Part shown: positions 36,547 to 44,886 of the stretch, one piece after another
How positions within the stretch are numbered: position 1 is the stretch's first letter
Layout: each line of letters opens with the position of its first letter
Assembly: GCF_015163075.1 (NCBI RefSeq)
Contig: NZ_JADDXU010000004.1
Span: 372,001-436,000 of the forward strand
DNA length: 64,000 nucleotides
Source: Streptomyces justiciae
GTDB taxonomy: Bacteria > Actinomycetota > Actinomycetes > Streptomycetales > Streptomycetaceae
Reading direction: 5' to 3'
The notes under the pieces: model-generated
Databases searched by the model: none
What the model saw: only the letters and a program-made list of their open reading frames with translations
Told to the model about the DNA's origin: nothing
Position numbers and translations under genes: made by a program

Positions 36547-37653
36547 TCAGAAGAGGTCGGCCGATCTGCCGTACGTGAGGTTCTGGAGGATCGCTCGCAT
36601 CCATGGGCTGCGCACGGCGGGCAGTCGGACCAGGGTGTGCTGGAACGTTCCCCGGTCGGCCCGGAACAGGCGGTTGGGGCGGGGCGGGAGTGGGTGGTCG
36701 CGGAGGACGTCCTTCGGCATACCGCCCGACGCGGGGACCGGCAGGTACGTCTGGGGAGAGACCAGCCACAGCCACACGCCCAGAGGCAGGGGCACCAGGT
36801 ATGCGGATGCAGCCGGGCCCGTGGGTGTCCAGATCTGACCCGTCTGGGGATGGATCGGTACGAGGAGGATGTCGACGCCGGTGCCTGGGGCGGGTTGTCC
36901 GGGGCCGGCGAGGCCGGCGTGCCGTCTTGGCGGGCCTGCGGGCAGCAGGGTGTCGAGCGCGCGTTGGAACACGTCCGCGGTCAGACCCCCGGGAACCTCG
37001 ACCGGCTGTCCCTGTGAAGCCACCAGCAGGTGGGCGAGCGCATGGCCGGCCGCCGCCTCCCAGCGCGGACTCCACGACCAGTAGTGCCCCGATCCGGACG
37101 GCCCACCCCAGGTGGCCACCGGCTCGAACGGAGACGTCCCCTCCTCGCTCTCCACCAACTCCGCCCAGGACAACGGCTCCCCATCGACACCGCCGACGAG
37201 CACTCTGCGTACGGCGTCCGAGCTGAGCCGCGCCGCCTGCCAGAGGGAGCAGTCGTCGACCCTGGTCGCCACGGGCTGATCGCAGGCCGCGCAGACCATG
37301 TTGGGCCCGTCGGCCCCGTCGAGACCACAGCAGGAACCGCCGCGCTTCTCGGGGATGAGCCGGGTTCCGCGGATGTCGCCCGGCGCGATGACGATCGCCC
37401 CGGGCGTGCCGTCGGACAGCGTGGGGACCGGCGCGTAGATGCCACGCGCTTCCGCCTCACCCGGATCGACCTCGTCCCATCCCCGCCACGGGCCTCCCCA
37501 GGGCTCCGGGTCCACGGCAAACGTCCCCGCCTCCATCAGCACCGGAAGCTGGGCACCGTTCCCGTAGTTCTGCCGGGCGTGCACCGGAAGAGCGACCTGC
37601 GACAAGGGAACGGTCAGCTCGGCATCACACCGCGCACAGACGAAAACGAACAA
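36547..37653 (-). CDS. Hypothetical protein with zinc-ribbon-like cysteine pairs
   Basis: The 368-residue product is not recognised. It opens with FVCARCDAELTV, a CxxC pair, and has a second region with GGSCCGLDG and VCAACDQPV near residues 107-127, suggesting one or two zinc ribbons. The C-terminal two-thirds is Pro/Trp-rich with no catalytic motif. No signal peptide or membrane segment is evident. It lies 22 bp downstream of the TetR gene and 34 bp upstream of the P-loop kinase gene on the same strand, so a TetR-hypothetical-kinase transcript is possible. Confidence 0.7.
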   Translation of the reverse strand: MFVFVCARCDAELTVPLSQVALPVHARQNYGNGAQLPVLMEAGTFAVDPEPWGGPWRGWDEVDPGEAEARGIYAPVPTLSDGTPGAIVIAPGDIRGTRLIPEKRGGSCCGLDGADGPNMVCAACDQPVATRVDDCSLWQAARLSSDAVRRVLVGGVDGEPLSWAELVESEEGTSPFEPVATWGGPSGSGHYWSWSPRWEAAAGHALAHLLVASQGQPVEVPGGLTADVFQRALDTLLPAGPPRRHAGLAGPGQPAPGTGVDILLVPIHPQTGQIWTPTGPAASAYLVPLPLGVWLWLVSPQTYLPVPASGGMPKDVLRDHPLPPRPNRLFRADRGTFQHTLVRLPAVRSPWMRAILQNLTYGRSADLF

Positions 37654-37675
37654 GGGCGACCTCCAGAGGAACAGT

Positions 37676-38263
37676 TCATCGTGTGCGCGCGGCTGCGTCG
37701 AGGAGCGGGGCCAGTTCGCGGGCCGCGGTCGTCAGGGCCCGTACGTCCTGCTCGGCCCGGGCGATCAAGAGCGCTCCTTCCAAGGTGCTGATCATGAGTG
37801 TGGCCAGGTCAGCGGTCCGTTCCTCCGGCACGCCCATGTCGGCCAGGGCCCGCGCCACCGGGCCGGTCCAGGCGGCGAACGCCGCCGCGGCCGCCTCACG
37901 TGTGGACGCGGTGGACTCCGCGCAGTCCACCGTGGCCGCGGCCACCGGGCAGCCACCTCCGAAGCCGACGCGTTCGTACTCGTCGGTCCACTGGCGCACC
38001 ATCTCGGCGAAGAGCCCACCAGGCGTCGGCTCCGGAAGCGCGGCGAGGAAGCGCGCGACGCGATTGCCCGCGTACCTGCCCGCCCAGCCCACCGCCTCGT
38101 TGACCAACTGCTCCTTGCCGCCGGGGAAGTAGTGCTGAAGCGAACCGCGCGGCGCCTCGGCGTGGGCGGCGACCTCGCGCATCCCGGTGGAAGCGACTCC
38201 GTCGCGCCGGATGAGCTGGGCCGCGCTGAAGACCATCCGCTCACGCGGTCCTCGTTCGGACAT
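37676..38263 (-). CDS. TetR/AcrR-family transcriptional regulator
   Basis: The 195-residue protein has an N-terminal helix-turn-helix (about residues 8-55, AAQLIRRDGVASTGMREVAAHAEAPRGS-like in pieces, then LQHYFPGGKEQLV) and an LmrA/YxaF-type C-terminal ligand domain with GGCPVAAATVD. It sits divergent from a dehydrogenase gene with two identical-arm operators (CTATGAC-N4-GTCATAG) between them, so autorepression and repression of the dehydrogenase are expected. Confidence 0.92.
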   Translation of the reverse strand: MSERGPRERMVFSAAQLIRRDGVASTGMREVAAHAEAPRGSLQHYFPGGKEQLVNEAVGWAGRYAGNRVARFLAALPEPTPGGLFAEMVRQWTDEYERVGFGGGCPVAAATVDCAESTASTREAAAAAFAAWTGPVARALADMGVPEERTADLATLMISTLEGALLIARAEQDVRALTTAARELAPLLDAAARTR

Positions 38264-38305
38264 CCCGGCCTCCCTGAGCCGTCGAGCCTCCAGCCGCCCG
38301 CCATC

Positions 38306-38323
38306 CTATGACGGCGGTCATAG
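38306..38323. promoter_or_regulatory. TetR-family operator 1
   Basis: CTATGAC-N4-GTCATAG is a perfect 7-bp-arm inverted repeat 43 bp upstream of the TetR start. It matches operator 2 in both arms; only the 4-base centre differs. Confidence 0.88.
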
Positions 38324-38333
38324 AAGTCGGCTA

Positions 38334-38351
38334 CTATGACCGCTGTCATAG
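38334..38351. promoter_or_regulatory. TetR-family operator 2
   Basis: A second CTATGAC-N4-GTCATAG, centred 28 bp from the first, 55 bp before the dehydrogenase start. Twin sites on the two promoters allow coordinated control of both genes. Confidence 0.88.
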
Positions 38352-38405
38352 CGAATGATCCGTGGTCCTGGGCAGTCCCTCGCCGACCGTAAGTGGTGGT
38401 GCCTT

Positions 38406-39278
38406 GTGTACGTCGGTTTCCTCGGCCTCGGCGTCATGGGGCAGCCCATGGCGCTCAACCTCGCCCGCGCCGGCACCCCCCTCGTCGTCTGGAACCGCAC
38501 ACCGGACCGCTGCGATCCCGTCCGTGCCGCCGGAGCGGAGGTCGCGGCGAGCCCGGACGAGGTCTTCGCCCGGGCGCGGACCGTGATCCTCATGCTGGCC
38601 GACGAGAACGCCATGGACGAGGTCCTCGGACGCGGCACCGCCGCCTTCGCCGCCCGTGTCGCCGACCGCACCCTCGTCCACATGGGCACGACCTCACCCG
38701 AGTACTCGGCCGGCCTGGAGGACGCCGTCCGGAGCGCGGACGGACGATACGTCGAGGCCCCCGTCTCCGGCTCCCGAGTGCCCGCGGAACAGGGGGAGTT
38801 GGTCGGAATGCTGGCCGGGGACGAGGCGGCGGTGGAGGCCGTACGTCCGCTGCTCGCGCCCATGTGCCGGGAGACGTTCGGCTGTGGTCCCGTACCGGGC
38901 GCGCTGCTGATGAAGTTCTCGGTGAACCTCTTCCTGATCACCCTGGTCACCGGCCTCGCCGAGGCGTTCCACTTCGCCGACCGGCACGGCCTCGACCAGC
39001 GGCTGCTGCGGGACGTCCTGGACGCCGGCCCGATGGCCAGTGCCGTCTCCCGGGTGAAGGCGGCCAAGCTCGTGGCCGGCGACTTCGCCGTGCAGGCGGG
39101 CGCCGCGGACGTCCTCAAGAACAACCGGCTCATCGCGCAGGCCGCCCGCAAGGCCGATCTGGCCTCCCCGCTCCTCGACGTCTGCCACGCCCTCTACGAC
39201 GAGACCGTGGCGCACGGTCATGGCGGCGAGGACATGGTGGCCGTACTGCGCGCGCTGCAAGCCCGGACCGACGCCTGA
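38406..39278 (+). CDS. NAD(P)-dependent beta-hydroxyacid dehydrogenase (3-hydroxyisobutyrate dehydrogenase family)
   Basis: The 290-residue protein begins [15 protein letters not shown], the Rossmann fingerprint of this family, followed by NRTPDRC. The substrate motif [15 protein letters not shown] is near residue 120, and the catalytic Lys is in [11 protein letters not shown] around residue 172. Members oxidise 3-hydroxyacids or reduce succinic semialdehyde or imines; the substrate here is unknown. The GTG at 38406 is the natural start because it sits directly before the fold; open frame further upstream runs through the operator region. Confidence 0.87.
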   Translation: MYVGFLGLGVMGQPMALNLARAGTPLVVWNRTPDRCDPVRAAGAEVAASPDEVFARARTVILMLADENAMDEVLGRGTAAFAARVADRTLVHMGTTSPEYSAGLEDAVRSADGRYVEAPVSGSRVPAEQGELVGMLAGDEAAVEAVRPLLAPMCRETFGCGPVPGALLMKFSVNLFLITLVTGLAEAFHFADRHGLDQRLLRDVLDAGPMASAVSRVKAAKLVAGDFAVQAGAADVLKNNRLIAQAARKADLASPLLDVCHALYDETVAHGHGGEDMVAVLRALQARTDA

Positions 39279-39290
39279 GAGGCGTGTGCG

Positions 39291-39328
39291 CTACCGGGCC
39301 GTGATGTGCTCTACCGGGCCATGATGTG
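39291..39328. repeat. Two tandem 20-bp units before the AraC gene
   Basis: CTACCGGGCC(G/A)TGATGTG occurs at 39291-39308 and 39311-39328, 20 bp apart, just upstream of the AraC-type gene start at 39337. It may be a regulator half-site pair or a slippage duplication. Confidence 0.6.
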
Positions 39329-39336
39329 ATGACGCT

Positions 39337-39729
39337 GTGAGCCGAGCCGCCGAGGAGACCAACCGCCGCATGCTCAGGGCGCGGGACGCGATGGACGGCG
39401 CCTACGCTCAGCCGCTGGACGTCCCGGCCCTGGCTCGCATCGCCCACGTGTCACCGGCCCATTTCACCCGCACCTTCCGCGCCACGTTCGGCGAGACCCC
39501 GCACCGCTACCTGCAACGTCGCCGTGTCGAGCGCGCGATGTTCCTCCTGCGCGAGACCGACCGCAGGATCACGGACATCTGCTTCGAGGTCGGCTTCGCC
39601 AGCCCCGGGACCTTCAGCCGTACGTTCCGGGACATCGTCGGCCGGTCACCGAGGCAGTACCGCAAGCAGGCCGTCGCCGCGGACGTGCCCACGTGTTTCA
39701 CGAAGGCGTGGATGCGGCCGGGCTCATGA
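39337..39729 (+). CDS. AraC-family transcriptional regulator, short form
   Basis: The 130-residue protein consists almost only of the AraC DNA-binding domain: VPALARIAHVSPAHFTRTF and ITDICFEVGFASPGTFSRTF are the two helix-turn-helix units. There is no ligand-binding domain. It precedes the VOC-family gene by 55 bp, and a 12-bp palindrome (GGATA-N2-TATCC) lies between them. Such AraC-VOC pairs recur in actinobacteria. GTG start. Confidence 0.88.
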   Translation: MSRAAEETNRRMLRARDAMDGAYAQPLDVPALARIAHVSPAHFTRTFRATFGETPHRYLQRRRVERAMFLLRETDRRITDICFEVGFASPGTFSRTFRDIVGRSPRQYRKQAVAADVPTCFTKAWMRPGS

Positions 39730-39750
39730 GCACCCGCACTGAGCGGTTTT

Positions 39751-39762
39751 GGATAAGTATCC
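39751..39762. promoter_or_regulatory. Palindrome between the AraC and VOC genes
   Basis: GGATA-AG-TATCC is a perfect 5-bp-arm palindrome 23 bp before the VOC start and 21 bp past the AraC stop. It is a likely site for the upstream AraC-type regulator, although AraC sites are more often direct repeats. Confidence 0.5.
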
Positions 39763-39784
39763 GCGCGGCTCGCCTCGTAACGTG

Positions 39785-40201
39785 ATGCACATGTTCAACG
39801 CCATCACACACTCCCAGATCTACGTACTCGACCAGGACGAGGCCCTCGCCTTCTACGTGGGCAAGCTCGGCCTGGAAGTCCACACCGACGCCGACCTCGG
39901 CTTCATGCGCTGGCTGACCGTCAACGTCCCCGGTCACCCCGAGCGGCAGATCCTGCTGGAGAAGCCCGGCCCGCCGAGCCTGTCCGAGGAGATCGCGGAA
40001 CAGGTCCGTGACCTGCTCACCAAGGGCGCGGCCGGCGGCAACCTCATCTTCAGCACCGACGACTGCCGCAAGACGTACCAGAGCCTGCGGGACCAGGGCG
40101 TCGAGTTCACCGAGGAGCCCACCGAGCGCCCCTACGGAATCGACTGCGGCCTCCGCGACCCCTTCGGCAACAGCATCCGCTTCACCCAGCCCAAGGCGTG
40201 A
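39785..40201 (+). CDS. VOC-family (glyoxalase/dioxygenase-like) protein
   Basis: The 138-residue protein is a vicinal-oxygen-chelate fold protein: ITHSQIYVLDQDEALAFYVGKLG supplies the first metal His and the YGIDCGLRDPFGNSIRF segment near the C terminus the last ligand region. The substrate is unknown. Starts at 39785 (ATG CAC ATG) and 39791 are equivalent; the ribosome-binding site is weak. It is probably regulated by the adjacent AraC protein and is followed, with a GTGA-type overlap or a short spacer, by the kinase-like gene. Confidence 0.85.
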   Translation: MHMFNAITHSQIYVLDQDEALAFYVGKLGLEVHTDADLGFMRWLTVNVPGHPERQILLEKPGPPSLSEEIAEQVRDLLTKGAAGGNLIFSTDDCRKTYQSLRDQGVEFTEEPTERPYGIDCGLRDPFGNSIRFTQPKA

Positions 40202-40218
40202 GAGAGGGACGGGAAACG

Positions 40219-41133
40219 TTGGAAGCGGCCGAGGTCCCGCCGTCCCTCGTGGCGTCGTACGACAGCGCCTTCGGTGCGGAAGGCCGGGCCTGGATCGCCG
40301 GACTGCCCGCTCTCGCCGCGGAGCTCCTGGAGCGCTGGGAGCTGCGGCGGGACGGCGCGGTCGGAGCCGGAGAGGCCTCCCTGGTGCTGCCGGTGCTGCG
40401 CGAGGACGGCACGCGCGCGGTGCTCAAACTCCAGCTGCCCAGGGAGGAGACCGCCGCCGCGCTCATCGGGCTGCGCACCTGGAACGGGGTGGGGACGGTG
40501 CGGCTCCTCGACCACGATCCCGACAGCAGTGGCATGCTCCTGGAGCGGCTCGACGCGGCCCGCACGCTCACCTCGGTCGAGGACGACGACGTGGCGATGG
40601 GCATCCTCGCCGAGTTGCAGGCCCGGCTGGTGAGCGTCCCCGCCCCACCCGGACTGCGCAGCCTCGGCGACATCGCCACCGAGATGCTGGAGCGGGTTCC
40701 CCAGGCGGTCACGGCTCTGGCCGACCCGGCGGAACGGCAGCTGCTGCGCGGCTGGGCGGCGGCCGTGGCCGAACTCGTCGGAGAGCCCGGGGACCGGATG
40801 CTGCACTGGGATCTGCACTACGACAACGTGCTGGCCGCACACCGTGAACCCTGGCTCGCCATCGACCCCGAGCCGCTCGCCGGGGACCCCGGCTTCGACC
40901 TCTGGCCCGCTCTGGACAGCAGATGGGACGACGTCGTGACGAAGGGAGATGCCCCGCGCGTGGTGCAGCGCCGCTTCGACCTGCTCACCGAGGCCCTCGG
41001 TCTGGACCGTGCACGCGCGACCGGCTGGACGCTCGGACGGCTGCTGCAGAACGCACTCTGGGACATCGACGACGGCAGGACGGCCCTCGCCCCGTCCTCC
41101 GTCACGATGGCGCAGTCGCTGCCCGACTCCTGA
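40219..41133 (+). CDS. Aminoglycoside/hydroxyurea kinase-like phosphotransferase (APH(6) type)
   Basis: The protein of about 304 residues resembles streptomycin 6-kinases: RAVLKLQLPREE carries the ATP-binding lysine, HWDLHYDNVL is the catalytic loop (with Trp replacing the usual Gly in HGD), and AIDPEPLAGDPGFDLWP the metal-binding loop with its Asp. TTG at 40219 with GAGGGACGGGAAA upstream is the preferred start; a GTG at 40198 overlapping the VOC stop is an alternative. Members phosphorylate streptomycin or hydroxyurea-type compounds, but environmental homologues can have other substrates. Confidence 0.78.
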   Translation: MEAAEVPPSLVASYDSAFGAEGRAWIAGLPALAAELLERWELRRDGAVGAGEASLVLPVLREDGTRAVLKLQLPREETAAALIGLRTWNGVGTVRLLDHDPDSSGMLLERLDAARTLTSVEDDDVAMGILAELQARLVSVPAPPGLRSLGDIATEMLERVPQAVTALADPAERQLLRGWAAAVAELVGEPGDRMLHWDLHYDNVLAAHREPWLAIDPEPLAGDPGFDLWPALDSRWDDVVTKGDAPRVVQRRFDLLTEALGLDRARATGWTLGRLLQNALWDIDDGRTALAPSSVTMAQSLPDS

Positions 41134-41156
41134 TCGCCGGTGCTTGTAAGCGTCAA

Positions 41157-41181
41157 GTACGGCATGCCGACGGCGCCGTAC
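41157..41181. promoter_or_regulatory. Inverted repeat before the copper-locus membrane protein gene
   Basis: GTACGGC and GCCGTAC form perfect 7-bp arms with an 11-base loop, 9 bp before the ATG at 41190. It could be a regulator site or a terminator for the upstream kinase gene. Confidence 0.35.
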
Positions 41182-41189
41182 GTGGCGGC

Positions 41190-41792
41190 ATGACAGCATC
41201 GGGTGCAATGACAGCGTCGGTGGCGGTCCGGAGTGTGCGTGCGGCGGTGTTCGCCGTGCTGTGCGTGCTGCTCGCCACCGGAGGACACGCGCTGGCCACG
41301 GGTGAGGCACCGCCGGTGTGGGTCCAGATCGCCGCGGCCGTTCCGGTCTTCGCGGTCGGCTGTCTGCTCGCCGGCCGGGAACGATCGCTGACCGGTATCG
41401 GCACCGTGACACTCGCCGCCCAGGGCGCCCTGCACGTCGCCTTCCACTCCGTCCGGCAGCAGCACACCGCGATGGCCGTGCACGGCATGCGGATGACCAT
41501 GCCCGCCCACTCCCACGCCCTGACCCCGCACGCCACCGCCGTCCACGTCGGAGCGGCACTCACCCTCACCTGGTGGCTGCGGCGGGGCGAGGCCGCGCTG
41601 TGGTCGCTGCTGCGCTGGGCGATCGCGTTCGTGCCGGGGCTCGTCGCGTGGTGGCGGGCGGACGGGGGAGTGCCGGACAGGTCACTGCCCGGACCGCGGA
41701 CCCGCATGGCGTCCCGGTCGCTGAGGAGCGTGCGGCTGCGGTACGCCGTGCGCCGGCGCGGGCCGCCGACCGGGATGTCGTACGCCGTCTGA
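41190..41792 (+). CDS. His/Met-rich membrane protein, possible metal-handling
   Basis: The 200-residue product is not recognised as a named family. It has about four hydrophobic segments (residues about 10-33, 43-60, 66-83 and 110-150) and an external or cytoplasmic loop unusually rich in His and Met, including SVRQQHTAMAVHGM and MTMPAHSHALTPHATAVH, residues suited to copper binding. A basic tail follows. It directly precedes the YcnI gene by 40 bp, and YcnI proteins act in copper handling. ATGs at 41190 and 41208 are both possible starts. Confidence 0.65.
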   Translation: MTASGAMTASVAVRSVRAAVFAVLCVLLATGGHALATGEAPPVWVQIAAAVPVFAVGCLLAGRERSLTGIGTVTLAAQGALHVAFHSVRQQHTAMAVHGMRMTMPAHSHALTPHATAVHVGAALTLTWWLRRGEAALWSLLRWAIAFVPGLVAWWRADGGVPDRSLPGPRTRMASRSLRSVRLRYAVRRRGPPTGMSYAV

Positions 41793-41832
41793 ACCCCGAC
41801 ATCCCTTCCGCAGTACGGAGATCCACTCAGCC

Positions 41833-42513
41833 ATGTCCACCACCCTGCGCCGCGTCGGCACCGTCACCACGCTCGCCGCCGCCGGCGTCCTCGCCGCCGC
41901 GGGCATCGCCTCCGCGCACGTCACCGTCCACCCCGAGAGTTACGCCAAGGGCGCCACGGACGGCGTCCTGACCTTCCGCGTCCCCAACGAGGAGGACACC
42001 GCCTCAACCACGAAGGTGCAGGTCTTCCTGCCCACCGACCACCCCGTCCTCGGCGTCCTCACCGACCCGCACGACGGCTGGACCGCCAAGGTCACCACCA
42101 CCAAGCTCAAGAAGCCGGTGAAGACCGACGACGGCAGCATCACCGACGCCGTCTCCGAGATCACCTGGACGGGAGGGAGGATCACGGCCGGGCAGTACGA
42201 GGACTTCGACGTGGCCTTCGGTCAACTGCCCGACGACACCGGCCAGTTGACCTTCAAGACCTTGCAGACGTACTCCGACGGCAAGACCGTCCGCTGGATC
42301 GAGGAGGCCAAGCAGGGCGACGAGGAACCGGAGAACCCGGCACCGGTCGTCAAGCTCACCGGCGAAGCCGCCGACACGGCCGCAAGCGCCAAGAGCCCCA
42401 CGAGCACGGACACGACCGCACGCGGTCTCGGCATCGCCGGGCTCGTCGTGGGCGTGCTCGGACTGGTGGCAGCGATGTTCGCCGTAAGGCGCGGTCCACA
42501 GCGGCACAAGTGA
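41833..42513 (+). CDS. ycnI: YcnI/DUF1775 copper-associated protein
   Basis: The 226-residue protein has a signal peptide ending IASA, so that the mature protein begins with His29 (HVTVHPES). In characterised YcnI the N-terminal His binds Cu(II) in a mono-histidine brace. The DUF1775 domain covers about residues 29-165, followed by a Thr/Ser-rich linker and a C-terminal membrane helix (about 198-218) with a basic end, anchoring it to the outer face of the membrane. It probably acts with the upstream His/Met-rich protein; the usual CopC/CopD partners are not seen. Confidence 0.88.
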   Translation: MSTTLRRVGTVTTLAAAGVLAAAGIASAHVTVHPESYAKGATDGVLTFRVPNEEDTASTTKVQVFLPTDHPVLGVLTDPHDGWTAKVTTTKLKKPVKTDDGSITDAVSEITWTGGRITAGQYEDFDVAFGQLPDDTGQLTFKTLQTYSDGKTVRWIEEAKQGDEEPENPAPVVKLTGEAADTAASAKSPTSTDTTARGLGIAGLVVGVLGLVAAMFAVRRGPQRHK

Positions 42514-42546
42514 CGGTGGGCCGCCCAGGAAGCCGCTCCCGCGCGG

Positions 42547-43785
42547 TCACAGGGGCGGGGGAGTCAGTGCCGTGAGGTTCGGGAGGCGGTGCGGGTGGTG
42601 GGCGGCCAGGCCCGCGCCGGCGAGCCACCAGCCGCGGTACACCAGGGCGCGGCACAGGGGCTCAGGCAACGGGTCGAAGACGGTCGGTACGAGGGACAGG
42701 TCGCGGCCGTCGTAGGTGCGGTGCTCGGGGAAGGCGGCCCGCCACTTGTCCAGCTGCCCGGCGCCGTGCTCGGCGAAGTCGGTGGCCAGGGCCACCAGAA
42801 CGCCTCTGCGGGTGCCGGGAGGCAGAGGGCCGTCGGGGCCAGCGGCGTGGCCGCGCCGGAAACGCTCGACGATCAACCGGGTGCGCAGGGCCGTGCTCTG
42901 GCGGTACAGGAGGGAGTTGGCGCGCGCCAGGTCGCGGACGACGGGTATGCCGCCGTACGGGCCGGGGCGCAGCAGGCCGCCGGAGTTGAGGACGAGCAGG
43001 AAGACATCGCGGTAGCGCTCGCCGTCGACGGACTCGGTGCCCGTGTTGTCGTAGACGCCGCCGTCCAGCAGGGTGGGCGCGTCGGTGCCGCAGGGGAAGC
43101 TCGCGCCGTCGAGGACCAGGGGCGGGAAGGCGCCCGGCACCGCGGCGGAGGCGGCGACCGCGACGCACAGCTTCAGGCCCGTGCCGAACGTGGGCGCGAG
43201 ACCGATGGCGTAGTCGCCGTACACGTCCCGTTCGAAGGTGAACCGGGTGCCGGTCGTCAGGTTGGCGGCGTTGAGGATCCAGCGGACCTGCGGGTCCAGG
43301 TCGGCGAGCCCCGTGCCGTGGAAGAACCACTCGTCCAGGCGCCGCGCGAGGACGTCGGTGCGGGTCGAGGGGCCCAGGGTGCGCCACAGGCCCCGCAGGA
43401 GCGCCTTCTTGAGCGAGTGCGAGGTGATCTTCCTGAGGGTGGGTTCTACGAGGAGTTCGTCAACGGCCGTGGTGGTGAAGCCCTCTTGCCGCAGCGCGGG
43501 CCAGTTCGCGGCGAGCAGGCCGTTGGCGATCGAGCCGCCGGACACCGAGGAGGCGTATCTGAGCTCTCGCATCATCCCGGCGTCGGCGAGGAGCCGGATG
43601 ACGCCCAGTGCGGAGAGCGTTGCGCGGAAGCCGCCGCCGGACAGGGCGAGGGCCACCGGATCGGCGGCGGGCGGCGGTGCCGCGGGGCGCAGGGTGTCGC
43701 CGCAGGGCCGGGCCTGGAGGCCGGTGCCGAGGGCGGGTGAGTCCACGGCCCAGCGGTGGTCCTTGTGGTGGTGGGACGGGGTCAT
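42547..43785 (-). CDS. Patatin-like phospholipase family protein
   Basis: The 412-residue protein has the patatin fold: oxyanion loop SGGGFRAT at about residues 49-56, nucleophile elbow SSVSGGSI with probable Ser82 (a cPLA2-like variant of GxSxG), and the dyad Asp in DGGVYDN near residue 240. It should hydrolyse acyl chains of phospholipids. No signal peptide is present, so it acts from the cytoplasm. Its start overlaps the MBL-fold gene stop in ATGA, and it is the last gene of the subtilase-MBL-patatin operon. In conflict systems such lipases attack the host's own membrane when activated; a housekeeping lipid role is equally possible. Confidence 0.88.
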   Translation of the reverse strand: MTPSHHHKDHRWAVDSPALGTGLQARPCGDTLRPAAPPPAADPVALALSGGGFRATLSALGVIRLLADAGMMRELRYASSVSGGSIANGLLAANWPALRQEGFTTTAVDELLVEPTLRKITSHSLKKALLRGLWRTLGPSTRTDVLARRLDEWFFHGTGLADLDPQVRWILNAANLTTGTRFTFERDVYGDYAIGLAPTFGTGLKLCVAVAASAAVPGAFPPLVLDGASFPCGTDAPTLLDGGVYDNTGTESVDGERYRDVFLLVLNSGGLLRPGPYGGIPVVRDLARANSLLYRQSTALRTRLIVERFRRGHAAGPDGPLPPGTRRGVLVALATDFAEHGAGQLDKWRAAFPEHRTYDGRDLSLVPTVFDPLPEPLCRALVYRGWWLAGAGLAAHHPHRLPNLTALTPPPL

Positions 43786-44858
43786 GGCTCATCACCGATC
43801 TCTATGACCAGGGCGAGGTCCTCCGGCGACCGTTCGTCGATCGTGAAGCTCCGGTGGTCGTGCAGTTCCGCGAGGGTGTCTTCGGCGAAGCCGATCCGGT
43901 TCGTCAGATGGATGGTGTACGGGTCGTCGCGGCCGCGGGAGTCGACCAGCATGCGCAGGGTGTCCTCGCTGGGGTGATGGTGTTTCAACCCGTCGGCCGA
44001 GATCACATAGTGATCGGCGTGGATCTGCTCGAAGAAGTCGCTCTCCACGTTGCGGTCGCTGCCGTGGTGGGGGAGTTTCAGCAGGTCCACATGGAGCGGG
44101 CCCGTGTCGTCCAGGAGCCCGGTGGCGCGCAGCCCGGCGAGGATGCGGTCGCCGCGGGCGTCCCCGGTGAGCAGGGCGGTCCGGCCGTGGTGTGTCAGCA
44201 GCAGGACGATGCTGGAGAGGTTCGGTACGGAGCCGTCGGAGTAGGCGGAGGTGATGACGGCCGGGTCCTGGAGTTGGCGTGCCTTGCGCCAGCGTTCCGC
44301 CAGCTCCTCCAGGGCGGTCGCGTCCGGGGCGACCACGGTGACGTGCAGTTGGTCGAGGGTCGTCTCCTCGCCCGTGATCAGGGGGCCGTCGATGGGCCGA
44401 TTGCCCGACAGCCCCAGCTTGGCCGCCGCGTCACGCAGGGCCCGGCCCTGGTTGTAGCTGGCCCGCACGGCACTGCTCTCGGTGCTCGCGCGGTCGACGA
44501 GTTCCTGGGCGGAGGCGCTCAGCCCCGGCGCGTCCCGGTCGACCAGTTCCTCCACGGAGTTGAACCAGACCCTCTTCACGACGAACGGATCGGCTTCCTG
44601 GTCTTCCCTGGCGTGCTGGATCTGGCCGAGCAGCTTGAGCAGGCCGACCGTGTGGTCGTCGTCGATGTGGGAGAGGCAGACGACGTCGATGCGCGGGGCG
44701 CCCGCGCCGTCCGGCGGCAGTTGGGCGAGACGGTCGCGCAGCGACGTCTCGTAGACCTGGCTCGGCCCGCCGTCGACGAGCATGACCCGCTCGTTCGTCC
44801 CCCACCGGACCAGGAAGGAGTCGCCGTGCCGGGCGTTGAGGAAGTCGAAGGTGAACAT
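43782..44858 (-). CDS. MBL-fold metallohydrolase, ComEC/Rec2-like
   Basis: The 358-residue protein opens FTFDFLNARHGDSFLVRWG and carries the metal motif SHIDDDH near residues 70-76 and LPHHGSDRNV further on, as in the metallo-beta-lactamase domain of ComEC/Rec2-type proteins, but with no membrane region. It has no signal peptide. Relatives cleave phosphodiesters or nucleic acids. ATG at 44858 with GGGAGGAC is the start; the frame runs on to 44906. It lies 28 bp after the subtilase gene and overlaps the patatin gene by four bases. Confidence 0.85.
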   Translation of the reverse strand: MFTFDFLNARHGDSFLVRWGTNERVMLVDGGPSQVYETSLRDRLAQLPPDGAGAPRIDVVCLSHIDDDHTVGLLKLLGQIQHAREDQEADPFVVKRVWFNSVEELVDRDAPGLSASAQELVDRASTESSAVRASYNQGRALRDAAAKLGLSGNRPIDGPLITGEETTLDQLHVTVVAPDATALEELAERWRKARQLQDPAVITSAYSDGSVPNLSSIVLLLTHHGRTALLTGDARGDRILAGLRATGLLDDTGPLHVDLLKLPHHGSDRNVESDFFEQIHADHYVISADGLKHHHPSEDTLRMLVDSRGRDDPYTIHLTNRIGFAEDTLAELHDHRSFTIDERSPEDLALVIEIGDEP

Positions 44859-44886
44859 GGCGTCCTCCCTTGGGCGTTCGGCCGTC

